A stretch of 6,313 bases of DNA from JAFGPJ01 sp964439135. GTDB lineage: Bacteria; Planctomycetota; Phycisphaerae; Sedimentisphaerales; Anaerobacaceae. Each line of letters begins with the position of its first letter. Positions within the stretch are counted from its first letter, which is position 1. Below are positions 1 through 5,406 of the stretch, piece by piece. The stretch lies in contig CAYTNN010000246.1 in NCBI GenBank assembly GCA_964439135.1, positions 1 through 6,313 on the forward strand. Reading direction: 5' to 3'. A model generated the notes under the pieces. It was given only the letters and a program-made list of their open reading frames with translations. It searched no databases and was not told where the DNA came from. The translations under genes were made by a program, and so were the position numbers.

Positions 1-1008
1 CCGGTCAACGGCCAGCCTGTTTATTCCAGTAACACGTTCATCATGCAGGCCACGAGCGCCGAGTCCAATGTGGCCAGTGTATCGAGCTTTCTGGGTCTGC
101 CTGTTAAGGTGCTGACGAGGTTCGTCAAGGGCAGTCCGATCGCCCGGTTCATAAAGGACAATCTTGCCGGCCGACATATAGACGTCGAGGGCAAGGAAGT
201 GGATCAGGGCGGGCCGTGGGGCTATCGCCACCAGTTCAATATCGCCGACAGCGGCTACGGCTCACGCGGACCGCGGGTCCATAACGACCGTGCCGGCGAA
301 GTGGGACGAACCCTGAACGTCAAAGATTTTGACCTGGATAGAATCTTCGACAAAGAGGGCGTACAAATCGTTCACCTGTCTGGTCTTATCGCGGCCCTTT
401 CGCCCGAGACGAGCACCTTCTGCCTTGAATTAGCTAAGGCCGCTAAGAAGCACGGGACGCGTATCTCATTCGACCTGAACCATCGTGCCTCGTTCTGGAA
501 GGGACGCGAGGCCGAGCTGCACGAGATATTCGCGGAAATCGCCGGGGTTTCGGACATCCTCGTCGGCAATGAAGATGACTTCCAGCTCTGCCTGGGAATC
601 GAAGGCCCGGAGGCGGGCGGCAAAAACCTGGCGAACAAGATCGAGACCTTCAAGGTCATGATCAATAAAGCGAAGAAAGCATTTCCCAATGCCACAGTGT
701 TTGCCACTACGCTTCGCCAGGTCGTCAGTACCAATTGTCACCTCTGGGGAGCGATTATGGCCGAGGGTGACAACTGGCATGTGGTCGAGCCGCGGGAGAT
801 AACGGTGCTCGACCGGATCGGGGGCGGCGACGGCTTCGTCGGGGGCATGCTCTACGGCATCCTCAAAGGCTGGGAGCCGGAAAAGTGGGTCCAGTTCGGA
901 TGGGCCACGGGGGCATTGGTCACAACGCTGTCGACCGACTACGCCCAGCCTGCGGACGAGGACCAGATATGGAGCATCTGGCAGGGCAACGCCCGGGTAA
1001 GGCGGTAA
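1..1008 (+). CDS. kdgK: PfkB-family sugar kinase, probable 2-keto-3-deoxygluconate kinase (5' end outside window)
   Basis: Probable ATP-dependent cytoplasmic kinase that phosphorylates 2-keto-3-deoxygluconate to KDPG in uronate/pectin-type sugar acid catabolism. The frame is open from base 1 with no stop, and the residues before the first ATG (position 43) continue the family's N-terminal pattern, so the true start lies upstream, probably some tens of residues away. Counting from Met43, ESNVAS (7-12) matches the N-terminal PfkB glycine/asparagine region, FDLNHRASFW (143-152) resembles the DLNxRxxxW segment of KDG kinases, and GNEDDF (175-180) matches the NE-type motif. DRIGGGDGF (257-265) is the PfkB C-terminal signature, with the catalytic base at Asp263. 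The GYRHQFNIADSGYG segment (60-73) fits KDG kinase-like proteins better than ribokinases. The gene ends facing the flavin reductase gene, separated by a repeat/hairpin. PfkB family membership is firm; substrate is inferred from similarity and could be another sugar acid or ketose. Confidence 0.82.
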   Translation, partial: PVNGQPVYSSNTFIMQATSAESNVASVSSFLGLPVKVLTRFVKGSPIARFIKDNLAGRHIDVEGKEVDQGGPWGYRHQFNIADSGYGSRGPRVHNDRAGEVGRTLNVKDFDLDRIFDKEGVQIVHLSGLIAALSPETSTFCLELAKAAKKHGTRISFDLNHRASFWKGREAELHEIFAEIAGVSDILVGNEDDFQLCLGIEGPEAGGKNLANKIETFKVMINKAKKAFPNATVFATTLRQVVSTNCHLWGAIMAEGDNWHVVEPREITVLDRIGGGDGFVGGMLYGILKGWEPEKWVQFGWATGALVTTLSTDYAQPADEDQIWSIWQGNARVRR

Positions 1009-1018
1009 GAGAATTTAC

Positions 1019-1046
1019 TATTGACTATTTTCTATTGACTATTGCC
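1019..1046. repeat. Heptamer tandem array (TATTGAC-type)
   Basis: Four consecutive 7-nt units: TATTGAC at 1019-1025, TATTTTC at 1026-1032, TATTGAC at 1033-1039 and TATTGCC at 1040-1046. The 12-nt string CTATTGACTATT occurs twice, 14 nt apart (1018 and 1032). The array lies in the 52-bp gap between two convergent genes. The unit is close to the TTATTGA heptamers that flank the S23-type gene near the right end of the window, which suggests one repeat family. No ORF accompanies this copy. Confidence 0.7.
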
Positions 1047-1060
1047 GGTCGATAGTCAAT
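1034..1060. terminator. Hairpin between convergent genes, possible bidirectional terminator without T-tract
   Basis: ATTGACTAT (1034-1042) is perfectly complementary to ATAGTCAAT (1052-1060), giving a 9-bp stem around a 9-nt loop containing CCGG. It lies after the kinase stop (TAA, 1006-1008), and the opposing flavin reductase stop codon (1061-1063 on the minus strand) directly abuts it. Neither side has a proper T-run, so intrinsic termination is uncertain. The structure may simply be the inverted end of the heptamer array, with mRNA 3'-end protection as another possibility. Confidence 0.45.
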
Positions 1061-1564
1061 TCACGATGCCGGGCCTAATTTATGGCCGGGACCGGTGGTG
1101 TAGAGGCGTTTCTTCGGCTCTGTGTTCATGTGGGAGCAGACTACCGTTCCTACGAATATTATATGGTCGCCGACGGGGACCTGCGAATCGAGCATACATT
1201 CGAAATTGGCTACAGCGTCGGCCAACAGGACCGAATCGATTTCTTTTGCCGGCTCTGTTTCGCACTCGAACTCGGCGAATTTGTCGATTTCCCGGCCGGA
1301 CTTCGAGCCGAAGAATAAGGCAGCATCAGCCATTTCCGAGGATGGAAACGCAATCGTGAAACATTCCGAGTGCGTGATGGCTTCAATCGAATAATGCTTT
1401 TTCGCTACGGCGATCGCCATCATCGGAGGATCGCCGGATGCATACATTGTCCAGCCTAACGTGACGGGGTTGGCTTTGCCCTGCCTGTCTTTGGCGATTG
1501 CTATGACGACCTGCTCGGGATACTTGGTTTTGACGGCATCGGAATATTCAACTCGTTTTTGCAT
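1061..1564 (-). CDS. Flavin reductase-like domain protein (FMN-binding split barrel)
   Basis: A 167-residue protein of the flavin reductase-like family, small cytoplasmic split-barrel proteins that bind FMN and reduce flavin or pass electrons. ANPVTLGWTMYAS (31-43), near the N-terminus, is the usual flavin-contacting strand/loop; a PPMMAIAVAKKHYS segment (46-59) follows, then FGSKSGREIDKF (85-96), which resembles the family's GxxSGRxxDKF motif. VGDHIIFVGTVV (131-142) is the typical late GDH...G strand, and the RLYTTGPGHKLG tail is also typical. Length is normal for a single-domain member. The ATG start is supported by GGAG seven bases upstream. The gene is divergent from proC and convergent with the sugar kinase, so it is probably monocistronic. 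Physiological substrate and partner cannot be read from the sequence. Family assignment is strong; specific function is open. Confidence 0.87.
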   Translation of the reverse strand: MQKRVEYSDAVKTKYPEQVVIAIAKDRQGKANPVTLGWTMYASGDPPMMAIAVAKKHYSIEAITHSECFTIAFPSSEMADAALFFGSKSGREIDKFAEFECETEPAKEIDSVLLADAVANFECMLDSQVPVGDHIIFVGTVVCSHMNTEPKKRLYTTGPGHKLGPAS

Positions 1565-1571
1565 TGCTTTT

Positions 1572-1575
1572 CTCC
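1572..1575 (-). promoter_or_regulatory. Ribosome binding site for the flavin reductase gene
   Basis: On the minus strand this reads GGAG, seven bases before the ATG at 1564-1562. It supports that start codon. Confidence 0.65.
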
Positions 1576-1644
1576 ATGACTCATTCTATATTGGCCGCAG
1601 AATAATTTAACGTTGAAATTATAAATCTTCAAATAGAATCTAAC
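1576..1644. promoter_or_regulatory. Divergent promoter region (flavin reductase / proC)
   Basis: This AT-rich spacer separates two divergent genes, so it should hold promoters for both. On the plus strand TTGAAA (1613-1618) and TAGAAT (1634-1639) resemble -35 and -10 boxes, but with a short 15-bp spacer. On the minus strand TTGAAG followed 17 bp later by TAAATT is a weak sigma-70-like pair. No convincing operator palindrome is visible. Individual boxes are guesses; only the promoter-bearing role of the spacer is well supported by gene orientation. Confidence 0.35.
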
Positions 1645-1650
1645 AAGGAG
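1645..1650 (+). promoter_or_regulatory. Shine-Dalgarno site that fixes the GTG start of proC
   Basis: A perfect AAGGAG sits six bases before GTG at 1657. It decides in favour of this non-ATG start, from which the protein begins directly with the expected Rossmann strand. Confidence 0.8.
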
Positions 1651-1656
1651 AAAGAA

Positions 1657-2466
1657 GTGGATACGATAGGCTTTGTCGGCAGCGGGAATATGGCGGAGGC
1701 CCTGATTAAGGGAATCGTCGCAGCAAAAATTTACGCACCTGAAAATGTTTTCGTAAGCGATATCCGTACCGAACGGCTTGAATTTATCGCAGGCAAGTAC
1801 GGTGTCACGGTAGTCGGGAATAACGCCGAGCTGGCGGGGAAGGTTGGAACTCTCATTTTGAGCATCAAGCCGCAGAATATGGACGATGCGCTGGAGAGCA
1901 TAAAAAACGCTATCGGCGGTGAGACGCTAATAATATCCATCGCGGCGGGAATTAAAGTCGCAAAGATAGCCGCGGCGCTGGGTGATACGGCCATCGTTCG
2001 GGTAATGCCCAATACGCCTGCCCTGATTGCCGAAGGGGCAAGCGCACTTTATGCCAACGAGCGGGCTAAATCGCTGCTGGATCAAGCCCTCTCGATTTTC
2101 TCGTCGGTTGGCAAGGCGGTTATCGTGGATAATGAAGATTTAATCGACACCGTGACGGCGGTCAGCGGCAGCGGGCCTGCTTATTATTTCCTGCTGATGG
2201 AGGAGATGATAAAGGCCGGCGTCGAACTGGGTCTGCCCGAGGATGTCGCGAAAGACCTGGTTCTGCAAACCGCCAAGGGGGCAGGGCTGCTCGCGGTCGA
2301 GGCCGACAAAAATGGTGAAAGCCCCGCTGAGCTTCGCCGGAAGGTAACATCGCCCGGCGGCACTACCGAAGCGGCGATCAAGGTATTCGCGGACGGCAAG
2401 ATCAGCGAGATGATATCCGCTGCTATTACCAGAGCACGCGACCGGGGAAGGGAACTTTCAAAATAG
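1657..2466 (+). CDS. proC: Pyrroline-5-carboxylate reductase
   Basis: Catalyses the last step of proline biosynthesis, the NAD(P)H-dependent reduction of 1-pyrroline-5-carboxylate to L-proline, in the cytoplasm. The 269-residue length is normal for the family. The N-terminal Rossmann domain opens with IGFVGSGNMAEAL (4-16), the dinucleotide-binding glycine motif. LSIKPQ (68-73) and RVMPNTPA (115-122) are conserved around the cofactor/substrate cleft. The C-terminal helical dimerisation domain carries TAVSGSGPAYYF (167-178) and the P5CR signature region ending in TSPGGTT (231-237). All expected motifs are present, with no truncation or frameshift. It starts with GTG behind a strong AAGGAG. The ABC ATPase gene follows after 43 bp with no obvious terminator, so co-transcription is likely, though no functional link to the exporter is evident. 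Confidence 0.97.
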   Translation: MDTIGFVGSGNMAEALIKGIVAAKIYAPENVFVSDIRTERLEFIAGKYGVTVVGNNAELAGKVGTLILSIKPQNMDDALESIKNAIGGETLIISIAAGIKVAKIAAALGDTAIVRVMPNTPALIAEGASALYANERAKSLLDQALSIFSSVGKAVIVDNEDLIDTVTAVSGSGPAYYFLLMEEMIKAGVELGLPEDVAKDLVLQTAKGAGLLAVEADKNGESPAELRRKVTSPGGTTEAAIKVFADGKISEMISAAITRARDRGRELSK

Positions 2467-2509
2467 AAAATACCGAAGCCTGATTTCCATATTCACGGGA
2501 CAGATTCAA

Positions 2510-3421
2510 ATGATCAAGGCAGAGAATCTGAAGAAATATTACGGGGCCACTGTAGCTCTGGATGATGTCAGCTTCGAAGTGCAAAAAGGGGAGACATTCG
2601 GATTACTCGGGCCTAATGGAGCGGGCAAGACGACTACGATCAAATTGCTCTGCGGACTTTTAAGGCCGGATGCCGGAACGGTGACGCTGGATGGAAAAAC
2701 CGATCCGGGCCAGATCGAGGTTCGTTTGTCTTTGGGGGTAGTACCGCAATCATTGGCGTTATATGAGGAGCTTTCGGCCCTGGAAAATCTTCGCTTTTTC
2801 GGCAAAATATACGGACTCAACGGCCAAAAGCTAAAAGAGCGAGTCAGGGATTGTCTCGATATAGCGGGGCTGGCGCAGAGGAGTAAGGAGCGGGTCTCGA
2901 AATACAGCGGCGGGATGAAACGCCGGCTCAATATGGTTTGCTCTCTATTGCACGACCCGCCGATTTTACTGCTCGATGAGCCCACGGTTGGAGTTGACCC
3001 GCAATCTCGCAATTTGATATTCGAGACGATTGAGGCTATGGGAAAAGAAGGCCGAACCATCATTTATACCACTCACTACATGGAGGAAGCCCAGCGTCTT
3101 TGCGACAGGGTGGCGATTATTGACCACGGCAGGATTCTGGACATGGACAGCGTTGAAAATCTTATCACCAGGCACGGAGGCCCGTCACATATCGAGGCTG
3201 AGTTCGAAGAAAAGCTGTCGGATGTTAATAAAATAAAACCATTCGTTGATAATAAGGACATTCAGTTCGAAGAAACGAAAATCATGTTCCAGACCAGCCG
3301 GCCAATGGAATCTCTGGCGAAGCTTAATAGCAGCGGCGTGCGTTTTCGTTCGCTGAAAGTTCAAACGGCCGACCTTGAGGATGTTTTTCTTAACCTGACC
3401 GGACGGAGGCTTCGAGATTGA
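2510..3421 (+). CDS. ABC-2 type exporter, ATP-binding subunit
   Basis: Cytoplasmic ATPase subunit (303 residues) of a two-gene ABC exporter, of the CcmA/DrrA/NatA-like class that drives ABC-2 permeases. All nucleotide-binding motifs are intact: Walker A GPNGAGKT (34-41), Q-loop Gln80 in VVPQSLALYEELS, ABC signature YSGGMKRR (132-139), Walker B ILLLDEP (152-158) with D-loop GVDPQSR (161-167), and switch histidine His189 in TTHYMEEA. The roughly 80-residue C-terminal extension, ending in ADLEDVFLNLTGRRLRD, is characteristic of this class. A modest GGGA lies nine bases before the ATG. The stop codon overlaps the permease start (TGATG), which implies translational coupling and one complex. Transported substrate is unknown; drugs, lipids, polysaccharide or sodium are all possible in this family. 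Confidence 0.94.
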   Translation: MIKAENLKKYYGATVALDDVSFEVQKGETFGLLGPNGAGKTTTIKLLCGLLRPDAGTVTLDGKTDPGQIEVRLSLGVVPQSLALYEELSALENLRFFGKIYGLNGQKLKERVRDCLDIAGLAQRSKERVSKYSGGMKRRLNMVCSLLHDPPILLLDEPTVGVDPQSRNLIFETIEAMGKEGRTIIYTTHYMEEAQRLCDRVAIIDHGRILDMDSVENLITRHGGPSHIEAEFEEKLSDVNKIKPFVDNKDIQFEETKIMFQTSRPMESLAKLNSSGVRFRSLKVQTADLEDVFLNLTGRRLRD

Positions 3422-4689
3422 TGAACAAGGCGATATTTCTTGCTGTCAAAGATCTGCGAGTTCTAATCAGTGATAAGGGCAACATTTTTTGGGTTTTCGG
3501 TTTTCCGGTTCTTTTTGCCCTGTTTTTTGGCGCTATATATTCCGGTGCCGGTAAAGGGCCGTCCGGAATGGAAATCGCCGTTGTGAACGAAGACAATTCC
3601 GAATTTTCAAATGCCTATATATCAAAGCTGGAGTCCGACGAAGCATTAAAAATAGTCAACCTGAGCCGGGACGAGGCCGTTGAGCAGGTTAGAAAAGGTA
3701 AAGTTGCCGCGGCGCTTATTCTAAACAAAGGCTTCGGAGACGGATTCGAAGCGTTATTTAACAGGGACGAGCCAAAATTAGAGATAGCATCGGATCCGTC
3801 ACGCAGGATGGAAGGCGGTTATCTTCAGGGCCTTCTTGCCAAGGCACAATTCGAAGCCCTGGGTGAAAAATTTATTGATCGACAATGGATGAAAGATCAG
3901 ATTAATCTCTGGAGACGAGAGCTTGAAAACGCCACTGATCTCGATGCCGGGCAGGCAGATCTGTATCTGGGCTTTATTGACTCTTTTGACACCCTGCTAA
4001 CAGACGTCAATGATGAAAACTTCGGTGCAGGCTTCGATGGAGACATATTAAACTTTGCCAAACTGGATGTTAGCAGGGAATATGAAGGGCCCGTCACAGC
4101 GTTTCAGATAACGTTTCCACAGGCTATGCTCTGGGGGATTCTTGGGTGTACAGCGACATTTGCAATCTCGATTGTGAAAGAACGCACTAACGGCACTTTC
4201 GACCGTTTGCGCATCGGCCCGCTTGGCCGTGCCCATATTCTCGCAGGCAAAGGCCTGGCGTGCTTCATAACATGCATTTTGATAATGTGCATTTTGTCTA
4301 TCGGTGCAAAGACAATCTTTAAGATGCCCATAAGCAATTTATTGCTGTTCATTCCAGCAGCGTTTTGTACGGTGCTATGCTTCGTTGGCCTTATGATGTT
4401 TATATGCACACTGGGACGGACCGAGCAGAGCGCCGGCGGGGCCGGCTGGGCAATACTTATGATTATGGCAATGATCGGGGGAGGCATGGTTCCGCTGGCT
4501 TTTATGCCATCATGGTTACGTTCGTTCAGTCATATTAGTCCGGTGAAATGGAGTATATTCGCTCTCGAAGGGGCTATCTGGCGAAACTTCAGCCTCATAG
4601 AAATGATAAATCCCTGCTTAGTGTTACTGGCTATCGGTTTTACATCCTTTTTGTTGGGCGTAGTTATGCTGCGAAGACAGGAAGACTAA
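3421..4689 (+). CDS. ABC-2 type exporter, permease subunit
   Basis: Integral membrane subunit of the exporter (422 residues), partner of the ATPase gene it overlaps by one base. Visible layout: an N-terminal amphipathic stretch, then TM1 (about 22-40). A long soluble, probably extracytoplasmic domain follows (about 41-225; ABC2_membrane_3/YhgE-like, starting MEIAVVNEDNS). Five more hydrophobic segments lie near 228-252, 273-297, 305-330, 340-363 and 396-416. Between the second and third segments, KERTNGTFDRLRIGPLGR (253-270) is the conserved cytoplasmic E+xxGTxxRLxxxP loop of ABC-2 permeases, expected to contact the ATPase. I chose ATG 3421; a TTG at 3418 would add one Met and sits at a slightly better distance from GGAGG (3405-3409). 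Family is clear, substrate unknown. Confidence 0.92.
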   Translation: MNKAIFLAVKDLRVLISDKGNIFWVFGFPVLFALFFGAIYSGAGKGPSGMEIAVVNEDNSEFSNAYISKLESDEALKIVNLSRDEAVEQVRKGKVAAALILNKGFGDGFEALFNRDEPKLEIASDPSRRMEGGYLQGLLAKAQFEALGEKFIDRQWMKDQINLWRRELENATDLDAGQADLYLGFIDSFDTLLTDVNDENFGAGFDGDILNFAKLDVSREYEGPVTAFQITFPQAMLWGILGCTATFAISIVKERTNGTFDRLRIGPLGRAHILAGKGLACFITCILIMCILSIGAKTIFKMPISNLLLFIPAAFCTVLCFVGLMMFICTLGRTEQSAGGAGWAILMIMAMIGGGMVPLAFMPSWLRSFSHISPVKWSIFALEGAIWRNFSLIEMINPCLVLLAIGFTSFLLGVVMLRRQED

Positions 4690-4698
4690 GCTTCCTGT
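4677..4698 (+). terminator. Hairpin spanning the permease stop codon
   Basis: ACAGGAAG (4677-4684) is perfectly complementary to CTTCCTGT (4691-4698), with a 6-nt loop holding the TAA stop codon. There is no T-run afterwards, so it is not a classic intrinsic terminator. It may mark the 3' end of the proC-exporter transcript or stabilise it. Confidence 0.35.
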
Positions 4699-4708
4699 AT
4701 AACCTGAC

Positions 4709-4735
4709 GGCTTAACCAGCAACGGGTTAAAAGCC
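4709..4735. terminator. Second hairpin in the convergent gap
   Basis: GGCTTAACC (4709-4717) pairs with GGTT (4725-4728) and AAGCC (4731-4735), with a 2-nt AA bulge in the 3' arm and a 7-nt loop. It lies between the convergent exporter and ferredoxin genes. It lacks a T-tract on either strand, so its role as terminator is only suggested by position. The rest of the gap (4736-4808) shows nothing I can identify. Confidence 0.3.
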
Positions 4736-4808
4736 CTGAATCAACCACCGCGAATCCTTACGGCGAGTCACTTGATTAATGGTAGAACGCAACAGATCCT
4801 GCCAATAC

Positions 4809-4991
4809 TTACTCTACGATGATTGCCTCTACGGGGCATTCGTCGGCGGCCTGCTGGACATCGTCTTCGTGCTCGGCAGGAACTTCATCGACAATAACTT
4901 CTGCCATTTCGTCGCCCATCTCGAATACTTCGGGGCAGGTGTCGACGCAAAGTCCGCAGGCTGTGCACGTATCTTCAATTCTGGCTATCAT
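4809..4991 (-). CDS. Ferredoxin, single [4Fe-4S] cluster type
   Basis: A 60-residue acidic electron carrier of the monocluster bacterial ferredoxin type (as in Thermotoga), acting in the cytoplasm in low-potential electron transfer. The motif CTACGLCVDTCP gives Cys9, Cys12, Cys15 and Cys19, and Cys52-Pro53 near the C-terminus supplies the remaining ligand; expected cluster ligands are Cys9, 12, 15 and 52. Cys19 corresponds to the position that forms a disulfide in some relatives, but the partner position is Asp here, so no disulfide is expected. The start at 4991 is fixed by AAGGAG seven bases upstream and by normal family length. A longer in-frame reading to 5051 adds 20 unconserved residues and is rejected. 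It stands alone, convergent with the exporter and divergent from ffs, so its redox partner is not shown. Confidence 0.93.
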   Translation of the reverse strand: MIARIEDTCTACGLCVDTCPEVFEMGDEMAEVIVDEVPAEHEDDVQQAADECPVEAIIVE

Positions 4992-4998
4992 AGAAATT

Positions 4999-5004
4999 CT
5001 CCTT
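4999..5004 (-). promoter_or_regulatory. Shine-Dalgarno site for the ferredoxin gene
   Basis: On the minus strand this reads AAGGAG, seven bases before the ATG at 4991-4989. It sets the 60-residue start against the longer in-frame alternative. Confidence 0.8.
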
Positions 5005-5140
5005 CCCTGCACCTGAGATTCGCCGCCTGCCTTCCAGACGTTCAGAATCACAGGTAGGTCGCCCTGGTATTAATTTTCCTGACTCATATCGAATTATCGG
5101 ATTCGTTCGCGCAGAAAATAGCTGTTGGAACAATATTTGT

Positions 5141-5210
5141 CAAATCGAAAATGTTTTTGTAGAAAATTGTTTTTTTGCTGCTATAATGGCGACAAATCGG
5201 AAATATTTTG
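5141..5210. repeat. Imperfect direct repeat flanking the ffs promoter
   Basis: The segment at 5141-5159 (CAAATCGAAAATGTTTTTG) recurs at 5193-5210 as CAAATCGGAAATATTTTG, differing by two substitutions and one missing T. The copies start 52 bp apart and lie on either side of the TATAAT box, so they could be protein-binding sites. They are AT-rich and could also be chance. Confidence 0.4.
5179..5187 (+). promoter_or_regulatory. Extended -10 promoter, probably for ffs
   Basis: TGC followed by a consensus TATAAT (5182-5187) forms an extended -10 element. There is no good -35 at 16-18 bp; the best candidate is TTGTAG at 5157-5162, with a 19-bp spacer. Transcription would start near 5194, about 50 nt before the SRP RNA domain, so a leader would need processing. 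It is the strongest promoter-like sequence in the spacer and points toward ffs. Confidence 0.55.
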
Positions 5211-5246
5211 AATAACCGGTGATAAATCAACCGTAAGCAATTATTA

Positions 5247-5346
5247 CGGCCGGGTCCCATGCAGACCGAGCCCGTTAACCTGGTCAGGCGGGGAACCGAG
5301 CAGCCATAAACGTGCAGCTTGGTCGTGCTGTGGGTAAACCCGGCCG
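5247..5346 (+). ncRNA. ffs: Signal recognition particle RNA, small bacterial (4.5S) type
   Basis: RNA scaffold that binds Ffh and targets nascent membrane proteins to FtsY at the membrane. The conserved helix 8 domain is unmistakable: GGTCAGG (5282-5288), apical stem CGG/CCG closed by a GGAA tetraloop (5292-5295), then AGCAGCC (5299-5305), which gives the usual asymmetric and symmetric internal loops. The outer helix closes the molecule: CGGCCGGGT (5247-5255) pairs perfectly with ACCCGGCCG (5338-5346), followed inward by CCCA/TGGG, GCA/TGC, GACC/GGTC and CGTT/AACG. The molecule is about 100 nt with no Alu domain. The family's common apical stem (TCC/GGA around GGAA) is here CGG/CCG, a compensated change. 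Ends are inferred from pairing. It lies upstream of dnaX, a linkage common in bacteria, although an S23-type gene intervenes. Confidence 0.95.
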
Positions 5347-5352
5347 CTTTTT
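5338..5352 (+). terminator. Possible intrinsic terminator at the end of ffs
   Basis: The 3' arm of the SRP RNA's GC-rich closing helix (ACCCGGCCG) is followed by C and five Ts (5348-5352). The SRP fold plus U-run could release polymerase. The long span of the hairpin makes this uncertain. If it works, the downstream S23-type gene and dnaX need another promoter or read-through. Confidence 0.4.
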
Positions 5353-5392
5353 AATGATAAATGATTATTGATTATTGATAAATCATTATTTA
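5351..5392. repeat. Left heptamer array flanking the S23-type gene
   Basis: Six consecutive AT-rich 7-nt units run from 5351 to 5392. TTATTGA occurs twice (5365-5371, 5372-5378), with variants TTAATGA and TAAATGA before it and TAAATCA and TTATTTA after it. The 17-nt TAAATGATTATTGATTA at 5358-5374 recurs in perfect inverted form at 5807-5823. The array begins within the T-run after ffs and includes the TTG codon that could serve as an alternative start of the following gene. Confidence 0.8.
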
Positions 5393-5406
5393 AAATACCA
5401 GAGCAG

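Noticed and set aside
372..780. Overlapping minus-strand ORFs inside the sugar kinase
   Set aside because: They are shadows of a strongly conserved plus-strand gene, with no start signals or family features.
43..1008. ATG at position 43 as the true start of the sugar kinase
   Set aside because: The frame is open to base 1 and the upstream residues fit the family N-terminus; starting at 43 would cut off the first strands of the PfkB fold. The gene is treated as cut by the window edge.
1018..1060. CRISPR array or attachment site
   Set aside because: Units are 7 nt, contiguous and without spacers; there is no cas gene or integrase nearby.
1042..1394. Plus-strand ORFs opposite the flavin reductase gene
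   Set aside because: The predicted proteins are low-complexity and Arg/Ser-rich, as expected for antisense reading; the minus-strand gene has full family motifs and a Shine-Dalgarno.
2539..3063. 174-residue minus-strand ORF opposite the ABC ATPase
   Set aside because: It mirrors the coding strand of a fully conserved ATPase and has no recognisable domain; it is long only by codon bias.
4809..5051. 80-residue version of the ferredoxin
   Set aside because: The extra 20 residues have no family match, while AAGGAG lies seven bases before the internal ATG at 4991 and gives the normal 60-residue length.
5351..5392. Iterons of a replication origin
   Set aside because: Short AT-rich direct repeats near dnaX could suggest an origin, but there are no DnaA boxes (TTATCCACA-like), and an inverted array on the other side of an S23-type ORF explains the pattern better.
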